From assembly GCA_017517845.1 (NCBI GenBank), contig JAFWXW010000038.1:99394-163393 (forward strand): a DNA stretch of 64,000 bases. Direction: 5' to 3'. The stretch comes from Paludibacteraceae bacterium (GTDB taxonomy: Bacteria > Bacteroidota > Bacteroidia > Bacteroidales > Paludibacteraceae). The notes under the pieces are model-generated. The model saw only the letters and a program-made list of their open reading frames with translations. It did not search any database and was not told the DNA's origin. The position numbers and the translations under genes were made by a program. Positions 26,301-35,067 of this stretch are shown piece by piece. Each line of letters begins with the position of its first letter. The first letter of the stretch is position 1.

Positions 26301-26574
26301 TTTCTCTTCTACAGACTTTGTGGAACAATATTACAAAGTGGGTGAAAAAGAAAAAGGAAGAGAGTTGGCAGAAATTATCATTAATGATAGTGAAGCCAAA
26401 TTGAAATGGATTTCTACTCTAGACAAAAACCAAGTCTCAGGTGCTTCTGATGAGGTAGGAAAAAGTCTTATTTGCATGCAACAAATAGGAATTACAGCAA
26501 ACGAACATCTAGATTATGAATTGTTCAATAGATGTTCAAATTTAATGGAAAAATATTATTACCTATATAGATAA
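23335..26574 (+). CDS. DUF2723 / GT117-family membrane glycosyltransferase-like protein
   Basis: 1079 residues. The N-terminal half is a multi-pass membrane domain with the DUF2723 hallmark near the start (EPTASFWDCPEFITTAFKLE, GHPPGAPFF), carrying the acidic D/E pair of a GT-C glycosyltransferase. The second half is largely soluble (NPxAEPRERDYAYAGSF-like segment, TNGDNDTFPLWYLQE) and ends in a helical, TPR-like region. The family is named TMEM260-like/GT117 and is thought to transfer sugars to exported proteins; acceptor and donor are unknown here. It starts an operon that continues into a deacetylase gene through a TAATG overlap. Confidence 0.85.
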   Translation: MKNFKLWDKILGVVVFAIAMTTYGLTIEPTASFWDCPEFITTAFKLEVGHPPGAPFFMLTGKFFSLFASDPTQVAYCINMLSAFLSALTILFLFWTITLLAKRLIVGKNEEISLSQSIIILGSGLIGSLAYTFSDTFWFSAVEAEVYAYSSFLTAIVFWLILRWEERADNEGSDRYLILITYLMGLSIGVHLLNLLTIPAIVLVYYFRKYEISIKGTIIALLVSFAILVFVLYGLIPGFISLAGYVELFFVNTLGLPFNSGALFYCLLTVGVLIWSIIELYKEKVNYNLIKISSLLAICLMGLPFIMGNLWIGLFIISAIIIYFVKIKNDLNIRMLSTVMVCLAMMLLGYTTYAVIVVRSAANPPMDQNSPDNVFALKTYLNREQYGDRPLFYGQYYSSEPALKIEGQYCRTKIKEGEKTYGLKEKTSPNEKDEYVVTGTKYSVEYDSNMKTLFPRMHSNSGGHPQAYESWVNVKGKKVPYDQCGQRVLVKIPTFGENLEFFFKYQLNYMYWRYFMWNFSGRQNDIQGRGDIINGNWISGINAIDRFMVGDQSNLPEVFASNKGRNVYYMLPLLLGILGIAFQIQRKEKCKQTFWITMTLFFMTGIAIVLYLNQGPAEPRERDYAYAGSFYAFCIWIGFGVAGIAELLRGTKLKPAICASIAVLLALTAPILMATENWDDHDRSDRYVVRDFGKNYFNSCSANAIIFTNGDNDTFPLWYLQETEEDSVAIDKRVCNLSYLQTDWYIDQMRRPAYKSAPLPITWERKDYAEGSRSVVHLKELIKEPIDLKTALEFLLANPAKSPKNPYKQDYLPGRIFKLAVNKDNLVKQGAIKEEDKDKIADEMIIDLSNKSYITKSEVMILEMLANNNWERPIYYAVTVGSEMYLNMQNYFQLEGLAYRIVPYKDAPKSGLTNTDIMYENMMNKFKFGGIDTEGDIYLDENVLRMCRAHRQMFSELINQLIAEGKNEKAIKALDYCLEIIPHRNVPHNFSSTDFVEQYYKVGEKEKGRELAEIIINDSEAKLKWISTLDKNQVSGASDEVGKSLICMQQIGITANEHLDYELFNRCSNLMEKYYYLYR

Positions 26575-27185
26575 TGTTCATAGAACAAATGCCAGATATT
26601 ATTCGTAAACTTTACCCTTCTGTATTATGGAGAATGGGGAAAAACGAGAAAGTTATATATCTGACATTTGATGATGGACCAACAGCAGAAGTAACACATT
26701 GGATTCTGGATAAGTTAAATGAATTTGGTATCAAAGCCACTTTTTTCTGCATAGGAAACAATGCAGAAAAACACCCAGAAATTCTCGATGAAATCAGGAA
26801 AAATGGTCATCAGGTAGGTATTCATGGATATTCTCACGTGAGAGGTCTTTATAAGAAAAAAGATTTGTATCTAGACGACATAAAAAAGAGTCAAAACATT
26901 ATAAAAAGCAATATCTTTAGACCCTCTCATGGTAGAATTTACCCTAGTCAAGCAAGAGAGCTCAAGAAACTAGGTTATAAAGTGGTCTTATGGGACGTAA
27001 TCACAAGAGATTATGACCAAGACTTAACAGAAGAAGAGGTATTAGAAATAGCAAAGAAATATTCACGAAATGGTTCTATTGTGGTATTTCACGACTCTTT
27101 GAAGGCTGAAAAAAACATGAAATACGCCTTCCCTATGGCTGTAAAATATTGGTTAGAAAACGGATATACATTTAAAACATTATGA
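26574..27185 (+). CDS. Polysaccharide deacetylase (NodB homology) family protein
   Basis: 203 residues. The NodB domain starts near residue 28 ([11 protein letters not shown]33/D34). The metal-binding HGYSH (H84, H88) and the [11 protein letters not shown] block are present. The usual RPPYG is replaced by RPSHGR. The family removes N- or O-acetyl groups from cell-wall or capsule glycans; the substrate here is unknown. No signal peptide is seen, so the enzyme may be cytosolic or act at the inner face. It overlaps the GT117 gene by 1 bp and purD by 4 bp (ATGA). Confidence 0.85.
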   Translation: MFIEQMPDIIRKLYPSVLWRMGKNEKVIYLTFDDGPTAEVTHWILDKLNEFGIKATFFCIGNNAEKHPEILDEIRKNGHQVGIHGYSHVRGLYKKKDLYLDDIKKSQNIIKSNIFRPSHGRIYPSQARELKKLGYKVVLWDVITRDYDQDLTEEEVLEIAKKYSRNGSIVVFHDSLKAEKNMKYAFPMAVKYWLENGYTFKTL

Positions 27186-28450
27186 ATATACTTTTATTAG
27201 GCTCAGGAGGTAGAGAACACGCCCTTGCTTGGAAGATAGCAAAAAGTTCTAAGTTAGATAAGTTATTCATTGCCCCTGGCAATGCTGGTACCAATCAAGT
27301 GGGAACTAATGTAAACATCAAGGCAGAAGACTTTGATGCTATCAAAGATTTTGTTCTTGGCAACGATATCAAAATGGTAGTTTGTGGTCCAGAAGCTCCA
27401 CTTGTGGCTGGTATATCAGACTTCTTCAAAAATGATGAAGAATTAAAGAATATTCCTGTAGTTGGTCCATCAAAAGAGGGGGCACAACTAGAAGGTAGCA
27501 AAGAATATGCAAAAGAATTTATGCTTCGTCATGGCATTCCTACTGCTGCATACAAATCATTTACAAAAGAAACCCTAGCAGAAGGTAAAGAATTTCTTAA
27601 AACCCTTAAAGCACCATACGTGCTTAAAGCAGATGGTCTTGCCGCAGGCAAAGGAGTTCTTATTCTTAACGAACTAGAAGAAGCACAAAAAGAACTAGAA
27701 GAAATGCTAGGTGGTATGTTTGGTGATGCTAGTAGCACAGTGGTAATAGAAGAATTCCTATCTGGTATAGAATGTTCTGTTTTTGCATTGACAGATGGCA
27801 AAGATTATGTAATATTGCCAGAGGCAAAAGATTATAAACGCATTGGTGAAGGCGATACTGGCTTAAACACTGGCGGTATGGGTTCTATTTCTCCTGTTAG
27901 CTTTGCTGATGAAGAATTTATGACCAAAGTAGAAGAACGCATCGTTAAACCTACCATAGATGGTCTAAACAAAGAAAATATAGATTACAAAGGTTTTGTA
28001 TTCTTTGGACTTATCAAAGTGGGAAATGACCCTTATGTGATTGAATACAACGTGCGTATGGGCGACCCAGAAACAGAATCTGTAATGCTACGCCTAGAAA
28101 ATGACCTAGTGGAACTTTTTGAGGCTACATTTGCAGGAACATTAAGCGAACAAAAGATAATAAAAGACCCACGTTTTGCAGTGAGCGTGATGCTAGTGGC
28201 AGGTGGCTATCCTGGCGACTACGAAAAAGGCAAAGTGATGACAGGATTTGAAGAAGTAACAGATAGTATTCTTTTCCACGCAGGGACTACTGTAAAAGAC
28301 GGAAATATCGTAACCAATGGCGGTCGTGTTATAGCAGTGAGTTCATACGGCAAAGACAAAGCAGAAGCACTTGCTACTTCATTTAAAAATGCTCAAAAAA
28401 TAAACTACGAAGGAAAATATTTCCGTAGCGATATAGGATTTGACCTATAA
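27182..28450 (+). CDS. purD: Phosphoribosylamine--glycine ligase
   Basis: ATP-grasp enzyme that joins glycine to phosphoribosylamine, the second step of purine synthesis. 422 residues, the expected length. The N-terminal [17 protein letters not shown], the ATP-grasp glycine loop [24 protein letters not shown] and [10 protein letters not shown] are all diagnostic. It follows the deacetylase with a 4-bp overlap. purT, another purine gene, lies 7 kb further on in a separate unit. Confidence 0.96.
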   Translation: MNILLLGSGGREHALAWKIAKSSKLDKLFIAPGNAGTNQVGTNVNIKAEDFDAIKDFVLGNDIKMVVCGPEAPLVAGISDFFKNDEELKNIPVVGPSKEGAQLEGSKEYAKEFMLRHGIPTAAYKSFTKETLAEGKEFLKTLKAPYVLKADGLAAGKGVLILNELEEAQKELEEMLGGMFGDASSTVVIEEFLSGIECSVFALTDGKDYVILPEAKDYKRIGEGDTGLNTGGMGSISPVSFADEEFMTKVEERIVKPTIDGLNKENIDYKGFVFFGLIKVGNDPYVIEYNVRMGDPETESVMLRLENDLVELFEATFAGTLSEQKIIKDPRFAVSVMLVAGGYPGDYEKGKVMTGFEEVTDSILFHAGTTVKDGNIVTNGGRVIAVSSYGKDKAEALATSFKNAQKINYEGKYFRSDIGFDL

Positions 28451-28451
28451 A

Positions 28452-29390
28452 ATGAGAAAGTCCAAAAATAAAACTATATTATCTTCTACCACGGTACTTG
28501 TTTTAAGTATCGTGGTTGGTATTATAGTGTGGTTACCTCAGCTAATTAATGATATTTCTTCATTAAATGCTTGGATAACCAATCTTGTAGGACTTGCCAT
28601 AACCATACTTTCTGGAGCATTTATCTTCTTAAAAAACAGGGAAATAAGATTTCTAAAACACGAAACACTCTTTCCTTTCCTATTTATCTTGTTATTTATA
28701 GGCATTGCCCAAACAGGGCAGGTTTATCCAAAAAATATACAATTTAATGTCGGCTATGTAGGATTAATCTGCACTAGCACTGCATTTTACAGACTTATTT
28801 ACCAATCCAATAAATTTATGGACCCATGGCACACTATGGAAAGCATGATGTTGCTTTCGGCAGGGTCATTGTTTATGCCTATTTTGTGGGTATTTATACC
28901 AATATTTTGGCTAGGAATGGAAGTCTTTAATAAATCAAGTTTTAGATGCATATTTTCGTCCTTTATGGGACTTATTACACCGTATATATTAAGTCTTGGT
29001 GTAATATATTTAATGGAGGCAGAAGACGTTATTTGTGAGTTCTACGAAGCGATAAAATCTGCCTATACCATATCGTTACCTAATAACTTATACGCTTGGG
29101 CAGGATTAATAATTTTCTTTATTTCCTCTATTATAGGAGCAAGTTCACTATTTAATCAACACGATGATAGGCGTTATACCCACTGGATAAATAATTTTGG
29201 TGGAATAATCCTACTTGTTTCTATCATTCTAAACTTCCTTTTCTATAACGACGGGATATTAAATATTACCACCGCCTTCTGGGCTACTTTTTTAATAACG
29301 TCATATTATAGTAATAGCAACAACCTTTTCTCAAAAATCTTTTTCTGGCTGTTGCTAATAATAAGTCTAGGAGTTATAGTACTTGCGTAA
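28452..29390 (+). CDS. Multi-pass membrane protein of unknown function
   Basis: 312 residues from the ATG at 28452 (MRKSKNKTILSS), 1 bp after the purD stop; a TTG at 28440 inside purD is a less likely start. Eight to ten hydrophobic helices fill the protein, with a WHTMESMMLLSAGSLF segment and an FNQHDDRRYTHWINN cytosolic or periplasmic loop. It resembles hypothetical Bacteroidetes membrane proteins found next to purD, but I cannot assign a function. Its 3' end overlaps the convergent gene at 29374 by 17 bp. Confidence 0.75.
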   Translation: MRKSKNKTILSSTTVLVLSIVVGIIVWLPQLINDISSLNAWITNLVGLAITILSGAFIFLKNREIRFLKHETLFPFLFILLFIGIAQTGQVYPKNIQFNVGYVGLICTSTAFYRLIYQSNKFMDPWHTMESMMLLSAGSLFMPILWVFIPIFWLGMEVFNKSSFRCIFSSFMGLITPYILSLGVIYLMEAEDVICEFYEAIKSAYTISLPNNLYAWAGLIIFFISSIIGASSLFNQHDDRRYTHWINNFGGIILLVSIILNFLFYNDGILNITTAFWATFLITSYYSNSNNLFSKIFFWLLLIISLGVIVLA

Positions 29391-29811
29391 TATTCATCTG
29401 TGCGTTTCTGTATTTTTTTATACCTGCGTAGGCAAACACAAATGGTAGTAGCCATAGGGTTGAACCAAGTGGAAGAGAAGTACCACCACACATTTTCATA
29501 CATGTATCATAAGAAACCTCATCTTCTTCTTTGTAACCTGCAAGTTTCCAAGTTTCGTCACAACAATCCTGACATTTACCTTCTTCCCCTAAACTATTAG
29601 CTAGACATGCATCTCCCCAAGCACTATTTATTTCGGAGATAAGAATATTAATATTAAGAATTTGTGTTCCTACAGAATATTCCACATAGTCGTGACCCTC
29701 TTCATAAAGTTCATTCGCACCAAAGAATGAGTGTGAAGGTAATGTAACACCGTACGATACCGATGTAGAAGAGGTTAATAATAATATAAGATATGTTTTA
29801 ATGTTTTTCAT
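29374..29811 (-). CDS. Small exported Cys-rich protein with C-terminal membrane tail
   Basis: 145 residues. A signal peptide (MKNIKTYLILLLTSSTSVSYG) is followed by a short ectodomain with seven cysteines, grouped as DACLAN, CQDCCDETW and CMKMCGG. Near the C-terminus LPLGSTLWLLPFVFAYAG forms a membrane helix that ends in basic residues (IKKYRN). This layout, a Pro-x-Gly turn, helix and basic end, recalls C-terminal sorting tails such as PID-CTERM, although the motif is not canonical. It follows the large T9SS gene by 11 bp on the same strand, so the pair is probably co-expressed. Function unknown. Confidence 0.7.
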   Translation of the reverse strand: MKNIKTYLILLLTSSTSVSYGVTLPSHSFFGANELYEEGHDYVEYSVGTQILNINILISEINSAWGDACLANSLGEEGKCQDCCDETWKLAGYKEEDEVSYDTCMKMCGGTSLPLGSTLWLLPFVFAYAGIKKYRNAQMNITQVL

Positions 29812-29822
29812 CTGATTTCTTA

Positions 29823-32800
29823 CTAGTTAAGTTTAATTTTTTCTATTCTATTAGCGGTATCTCCCATTACATTAATAGTATAAATACCAGATGAAACAGG
29901 CAGGTCTAGAACTATATATTGACCACTTACATTGTAATTCATTTGACGACCAGAAAGGTCTGAAACTACAATCTTTTGAATATTTACATTATTAGTAGAT
30001 GATACTACCACAGAATTTCCTTGTGCATAAATATCTATTGAGGCTGATTTTTCATTATCCAAAATATCTGTAGTAACCTCATCATCATCTTCTGAAGATT
30101 CTGATGTTTTCAAATAGAATCTTCCTCTGCAATCTCCTACTGCTAAGTTACTTACCTCGCAAACCTCACCTGCAGATAAATTGTACTCTTTACCCTCTTG
30201 TCTATCTTCTAGGATAATATCATAGTCTAAGTTTGAATTCAACAGATTGAATCTATATTTTTGATTTGCAGTTCTCACCTTTATACCAAGTGGTAGAGAT
30301 TCTTCTACTGTAGGTACTGATAGTCCTGCCCATTTAGAGTCATATCTCATCACATATAGGTCGGCAAGATTAGATTCCATATCATTGAACAACTTAGGAG
30401 CATCTACAGCATAATCTGCAGCATCATCTTTTAGTTCGTCGTGACTGATAGAGATTGTACTATACACACCATCTACATCTTCATTTTTCAATTGAAGTCT
30501 CAACGAAGGCACTTCTGCTTCTGCATTTCTATTGTTTATAACTTTTGTTGTTTGGAAACAATCACTCGGAATGGTAAATTCAGCCACATTAGGAGTGAAA
30601 ATGAAACCATAACCAGAAGAAATTACAGCATCTGTCCTACCAGTTACATCAACAAATGAATGTCCTTCATAACATTGGATAGTACCATATCCTTTACTTT
30701 GCAACATATCTGCATCTATATTTGCAGGATATGTATTATTTAATAATACTGGTACTTCTGGAGTTAAGCCTGTGTATATTGGCAAACCTGCCTCATTATA
30801 GAAACGACCAGTAAAAGTAAATGTTATATCTTCCGTATGATCATAATTTGTACCATTCTTCCTATTATAAACTTGAGCAGGAATACCATAACCACTACTA
30901 TTTCTTCCATATTGGTTTGGCATACGAATAGCAAATGCCTTGTTGTGTGGAATATTCACTGTAAGACTTGCAAATGAGTTATCCCAAGTTTGTATATAAT
31001 CTCCATCGTTGTTTGTCATTACAGCTTCGTGCATATATACATGAGGAAGGTCGTTTTTATAATAATCACCAGAAAGCACATCGCGTGTTTGATTTGGATT
31101 TTCTTCGTCCCATGGCTTAACTACAGGTCCTACTAGTGACCATTCATAATATCCAGTTGATTGACTATATCTTTCTGGAGTGAAGTACATTTGCACTTCT
31201 GTATAGCGAGGAGTATTTCCAGAATTTAGTGTTTCCACTCCCACAAGTGCTGCACCACTTTTCATAATGATTTTGTGTGCTATCTCTGTAGCAGTAGCAT
31301 TGTCACCTGCGTTTACTTGAGCACAATCACATTTTTTGTCACGTATAGTTTTAAATGCTTCTTGAGTAGAAACATCTGGAATCACAGGGTATTGTTCTAA
31401 ACCACCAGGGATGTTTACTTGAAGTTCTGCATCCAAAACATCTGCCACAGACAATACATTATCATCTGCTTTTATCCAGTTTGCACGATTGTCCCAGTTT
31501 GTATCCACTTCCCCAGTCCAAGTGATTTCACTTACTGTGCCAGGGTTTCTTTTTAATTCACCTTTAAGAGGAATTTCGAGTACAGCACCATTTATTAAAG
31601 TTAATGTTGCATTATATTCTTTAGCACAGTTGGTAGGAGTAAATGTAACTGTTACAGTTTGAGTACCTTCTGCACAATCATCATTATCTGCACACTCAAC
31701 TTTATAAAAACCTAACCCATCACCTATTATTGTTTTCATAGCATTATCATATGCTATTTCAGACAAAACTACATCATGAGCATAAGTAATATCAAAAGTC
31801 TTAGTAACAGATACATTAGGTTCAACTTCGCCAAATTTTAATTCAGCAATAGGAGTTTGTAGAATGTAATCTTTATAAACCTCAAGATTTTTAACATATC
31901 GATAAGCAGCCCCATTGGAAAGTCCTGTTCTAAACTCTATTGCGACAGTATTATGTGGTATTAATGCTGAAAATTTTTGATATTCCTTAGTTAAACTAAC
32001 ATTAGCTGCACTCCAATATTTCTCTTCTCTAAATCCACTCTCGCCTTCAACCTTAACATACATACACATATCTCCTCTAGCACCCATCGAAGGTTCAATT
32101 AAAGCCCAATTTCCCCATTTTACTTCAAAAGTAACTCGTTTTGTATATCTTAATGAATTTGAATTACCTGACTTTATATCATAAGAAATCAAATCATTTA
32201 TAGCATCACTAGCTATTAGATTTTGTTCATTATTATCTTTTCCTACACTAGTATAAACAAGACATTCTTTTATCTTATCTGTCTTATTAGTAGTAATAGG
32301 TACTATATTTGATGCACATAGTGACCTAGCACCATTCAAAAGCGGGAAAATAACAAAAGAATAACTTTTTCCCATCTCTAAACCCGTAACATTTAAAGAT
32401 GTATCATCTTTATCAGCATAATAAATAGCACCTGTCGCTTGATTTATGATTTGGAAACCAGAAAGGTCTGCATCTACTACTTTATTCCATCTTAATAAAA
32501 CAGAAGTATAAGAAATTTTAGCTACTTCAAGCTTTGTACATACACTTTTTGAACACTCACCATAAACATTTACTTTAGTTCCATTAGAGAATGTAATCAC
32601 ATCTGAATATGCACCTACCGCTGTTGGTTTGAAGGTGATATTTAATGTTGCTGTACCATGAGAACAACCTGCGTTTACCACTATTGTTTTATCTATAGAG
32701 AAAACACCAGCACCAATGCTTGCTGTTAAGTTTACGTCAAGTGCAGAATAACTGATATTTATTTTTCTTTCTGGAGCAGATGTACCTAGCTCAAGAGCTC

Positions 32801-33227
32801 CAAAGTTTACCTCGTCGGAAGAAATAGTTGCAGTTGGTGAGTAGGTTACAAATAGATTTTTAAGTAATTTTTTGTATGATGTACCTTCTGTATAGAATTT
32901 TATGTCTGTTGCATTAGGACTAATATCACAAGTATAAGTGACATATCTCATAGACGGAAATATGTATTCTCCTGGATTCGCTCCCCAAACTTTTACCCAT
33001 GAACCATTAATTTTTTGAGCTAACTGCAACTCTCCTATACCAGTAGCCATATTGCGATTTGCATCAAATTTTACAGAAATAATAGGACGCCCATTTAATG
33101 AATATTCTTTAGAATCTCCAATTCCAAGAGTATATTCACTCTCCTGTAAATTTCCAGAGATACACTGACCCCACGCGGTGGCAACAAATAGAAATGAAGT
33201 AATTAACGCAAAGAAAAGTTTTTTCAT
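29823..33227 (-). CDS. Large T9SS-exported surface protein with anchor and FN3 domains
   Basis: 1134 residues. A signal peptide (ALITSFLFVATAWGQ) starts the protein. Two choice-of-anchor-like beta domains lie at about 130-225 (VNFGALELGTSAPERKINIS) and 455-550 (ELKFGEVEPNVSVTKTFDI), with a fibronectin III-like domain between them (about 228-315, SVLLRWNKVVDADLSGF). A long central region follows, with SLVGPVVKPW and YWSAANVSL-type segments seen in Bacteroidetes surface proteins. The C-terminal ~75 residues form a type A T9SS sorting domain (VVSDLSGRQMNYNVSG, LPVSSGIYTINV, RIEKIKLN). It should be secreted through the outer membrane. Ligand unknown. Its small Cys-rich neighbour may be a partner. 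Confidence 0.85.
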   Translation of the reverse strand: MKKLFFALITSFLFVATAWGQCISGNLQESEYTLGIGDSKEYSLNGRPIISVKFDANRNMATGIGELQLAQKINGSWVKVWGANPGEYIFPSMRYVTYTCDISPNATDIKFYTEGTSYKKLLKNLFVTYSPTATISSDEVNFGALELGTSAPERKINISYSALDVNLTASIGAGVFSIDKTIVVNAGCSHGTATLNITFKPTAVGAYSDVITFSNGTKVNVYGECSKSVCTKLEVAKISYTSVLLRWNKVVDADLSGFQIINQATGAIYYADKDDTSLNVTGLEMGKSYSFVIFPLLNGARSLCASNIVPITTNKTDKIKECLVYTSVGKDNNEQNLIASDAINDLISYDIKSGNSNSLRYTKRVTFEVKWGNWALIEPSMGARGDMCMYVKVEGESGFREEKYWSAANVSLTKEYQKFSALIPHNTVAIEFRTGLSNGAAYRYVKNLEVYKDYILQTPIAELKFGEVEPNVSVTKTFDITYAHDVVLSEIAYDNAMKTIIGDGLGFYKVECADNDDCAEGTQTVTVTFTPTNCAKEYNATLTLINGAVLEIPLKGELKRNPGTVSEITWTGEVDTNWDNRANWIKADDNVLSVADVLDAELQVNIPGGLEQYPVIPDVSTQEAFKTIRDKKCDCAQVNAGDNATATEIAHKIIMKSGAALVGVETLNSGNTPRYTEVQMYFTPERYSQSTGYYEWSLVGPVVKPWDEENPNQTRDVLSGDYYKNDLPHVYMHEAVMTNNDGDYIQTWDNSFASLTVNIPHNKAFAIRMPNQYGRNSSGYGIPAQVYNRKNGTNYDHTEDITFTFTGRFYNEAGLPIYTGLTPEVPVLLNNTYPANIDADMLQSKGYGTIQCYEGHSFVDVTGRTDAVISSGYGFIFTPNVAEFTIPSDCFQTTKVINNRNAEAEVPSLRLQLKNEDVDGVYSTISISHDELKDDAADYAVDAPKLFNDMESNLADLYVMRYDSKWAGLSVPTVEESLPLGIKVRTANQKYRFNLLNSNLDYDIILEDRQEGKEYNLSAGEVCEVSNLAVGDCRGRFYLKTSESSEDDDEVTTDILDNEKSASIDIYAQGNSVVVSSTNNVNIQKIVVSDLSGRQMNYNVSGQYIVLDLPVSSGIYTINVMGDTANRIEKIKLN

Positions 33228-33284
33228 GGTTTATGGTTTAGGTTTTTATTCTGTATAGTTTAAGTATCTAAAAAAAATCGAGTG

Positions 33285-33292
33285 CAAAGTTA
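33285..33292 (-). promoter_or_regulatory. -7 box of the large T9SS gene
   Basis: On the minus strand the bases read TAACTTTG followed by CA, 58 bp upstream of the ATG at 33227. No clear -33 element. Confidence 0.5.
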
Positions 33293-33325
33293 AGCAAAAT
33301 ATTGCTATTATATGTTACATAACAT

Positions 33326-33478
33326 AAAAAAGGGACGAAATTTCGTCCCTATATAGCGAATTTCGTCCCAAAAACCATAATTTTGTTACATATATATTAC
33401 ATCTGTATTACATAACAAAAATTTATACCATTTTTTTAATATTCGTAATCGACACAAACTCTAGCTTCTACTACTTTT
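33326..33478 (-). repeat. Duplicated segment, copy A: terminator palindrome plus Dabb-gene 3' remnant
   Basis: Contains a perfect 18-bp palindrome GGGACGAAATTTCGTCCC (33332-33349), followed on the minus strand by six T, a working-looking intrinsic terminator, and a second half-palindrome TTCGTCCC at 33361-33368. At 33443-33478 lies a 36-bp block that differs by one base from the 3' end of the Dabb gene at 35032-35067. It therefore holds a remnant of that gene's last codons (VEARVCVDY). Copy B lies 1.6 kb away at 34951-35067. The A-T-rich middle is longer here than in copy B. Confidence 0.8.
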
Positions 33479-33971
33479 CCTCATAATACTCCTTAAACTC
33501 CTCTAGCATTGAGTAATCTTTTTTGAAGATTGGTAACAGTGTGGAATCGATAGTGAGGCTTAAAGTATCTACCACTCTTCTATTATTAAACTCATCTTCT
33601 AAAAAACTAAGGTGTAAGTGTTCGTTAAATATTGAATCAGCTTTTTCGTCAAAAATATAATATTCTAAACTATATGATGAAGTGTCTGATATATTATAAA
33701 GATTAAAGTTATATTCGTATATATAGTCATCGTCTCCAAAATAAGCATTAAGAAAACCAGAATTTCTACAACGATTTTTATCAATTATACATGTATTGAA
33801 ATCATTTTCATTAATAAGAATAGACTTAACAGCAATATCTGTATGTATATTAAAGATAAATTTTGAAGATAAATTATTAATAACTCTATAAGTTCTTAAA
33901 TGTTGAGTGCAATAATCATCTCTGCATGAAGAAAGAAGAACAAGTAATAAAATGCCAATATATTTATTCAT
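33471..33971 (-). CDS. Small lipoprotein of unknown function
   Basis: 166 residues with a lipoprotein signal (GILLLVLLSSC, Cys16). The mature part has four more cysteines near the N-terminus and middle (CTQH, CIID, CRNSG), is rich in Tyr, Asn and Asp, and looks like a beta-rich envelope protein. I recognise no domain. Its start overlaps the end of the decayed metallopeptidase gene by 8 bp, so the two were once coupled. Its stop codon comes from the duplicated Dabb-gene remnant (33443-33478), so the C-terminus (EYYEEK) may be newly formed. Confidence 0.6.
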   Translation of the reverse strand: MNKYIGILLLVLLSSCRDDYCTQHLRTYRVINNLSSKFIFNIHTDIAVKSILINENDFNTCIIDKNRCRNSGFLNAYFGDDDYIYEYNFNLYNISDTSSYSLEYYIFDEKADSIFNEHLHLSFLEDEFNNRRVVDTLSLTIDSTLLPIFKKDYSMLEEFKEYYEEK

Positions 33972-34881
33972 ATTTATTAAATTTTTGGTTAACCAGATTT
34001 TTTAAATTAGTATCATCTACAACTTTTAATAAATTTGTCTTAAAACTATTTATAGAATTTGATATTGAAAGAGATTTTTCTAGTTGTTTATCAGAGACTC
34101 CAATGTTTTTTAAATCAAAATACATATTACTATAGTTTGTAATTAAGGAATTATATGTTGGTATTTTATGTATATAGCTCATATATGTTAAACACATTTT
34201 CTTTTGTCTATAGCAAGCCCATCCCTCTGCAAGTGCTATATATTCCCAATTAGAATCTCCTTTTTCCCCATATGTATCACCTTTATTTACACCATTCAAA
34301 CCTTCCTGAGTTACAACTTTAGTCCAATAATTTGAAGCCCACATAATTCCTTTGTTGTTAATCATTGCTTGGAGATGTGTGCCATGTGATAGTTCATGCC
34401 AGACCGTTGATCTACGACGATTGTAATTGACAGTAATATTCTCGCATAAAATTATTAAATCTGGTTTAATTAAACCAATAGGGACAAAAGGAATGAATAG
34501 ATTAACAAAGGATGCTAAAAGATCAAAACTTGAATTAAAATATTTATTATATAAAGGTGCACTAGAACCATAATTATTATTTCCTACTGCTATTCTAAGA
34601 TTATTTGGAGGTAATGTTAATCCTTCATTTCTAACATAAGTAAGTTACTACCTCAATTCGATTAAACCATCGCCACATAACAATCTTAACCCCTTTCACT
34701 GGCTCGTACTTATTAGGAACTTTATATTTTATATATCCCTCTGGGTAATAATAAGTATCGCATTCCTCCCAGCTCCACCATAGAAATTTCTTCTTGGGAC
34801 ACTCATACTTGATTAAACGTTTTTCTACTTGTGTTGTATCTGGAAGAATATCGTTACTAAAATCTTTTTCATATTTTTCAT
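33964..34881 (-). pseudogene. Decayed secreted HExxH metallopeptidase-like gene (two frame breaks)
   Basis: Three pieces on the minus strand form one broken gene. (1) From the ATG at 34881, at the right distance from a promoter, a signal-like start MKNMKKILVTIFF runs into a stop after 18 codons. (2) A second frame carries CPKKKFLWWSWEE, then PVKGVKIVMWRWFNR, and stops at 34631. (3) A third frame is open from 34644 to 33964 without a start codon and contains STVWHELSHGTH, with the zinc motif HELSH at 34384-34398 and a downstream ALAEGWACY that could supply the third ligand (gluzincin type). The step from TY to VRNEG across the second break reads smoothly, so frameshift mutation is likely. An internal deletion is also possible. 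Confidence 0.65.
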
Positions 34882-34909
34882 TTGTTTTTTCGTTTAATTT
34901 AAGGAGTTG

Positions 34910-34917
34910 CAAAGGTA
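34910..34917 (-). promoter_or_regulatory. -7 box upstream of the decayed metallopeptidase gene
   Basis: On the minus strand the bases read TACCTTTG followed by C, 29 bp upstream of the ATG at 34881. It supports 34881 as the original start, since a TTG at 34912 would fall inside the promoter. Confidence 0.55.
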
Positions 34918-34950
34918 ATTAAAATATATTCTCAAACGTTTATAATATAT

Positions 34951-35067
34951 AAAAAAGGGACATATTTCGCCCCTATATAGCGGAATTCGTCCCAAAGTTG
35001 TATATTTTTTGTATATATGCAGAATTAGAAGTCGTAATCGACACAAACTCTAGCTTCCACTACTTTT
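34951..35067 (-). repeat. Duplicated segment, copy B: terminator hairpin plus true Dabb-gene 3' end
   Basis: Contains GGGAC ATATTTC GCCCC (34957-34973), a diverged version of the copy A palindrome, again followed on the minus strand by six T. It is followed by CTATATAGCGGAATTCGTCCC (two pieces, 34972-34993), matching copy A, and by the Dabb gene end at 35032-35067. The hairpin is the natural terminator of the Dabb gene. Confidence 0.78.

Noticed and set aside
34631-34912. Independent 93-residue minus-strand gene starting with TTG at 34912
   Set aside because: The TTG falls inside a -7 box and the protein lacks a signal; the piece fits better as the middle part of the broken metallopeptidase gene.
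33326-35067. Insertion sequence or transposon carrying the cassette
   Set aside because: No transposase gene, no terminal inverted repeats and the flanking copies are diverged gene ends, not short target duplications.
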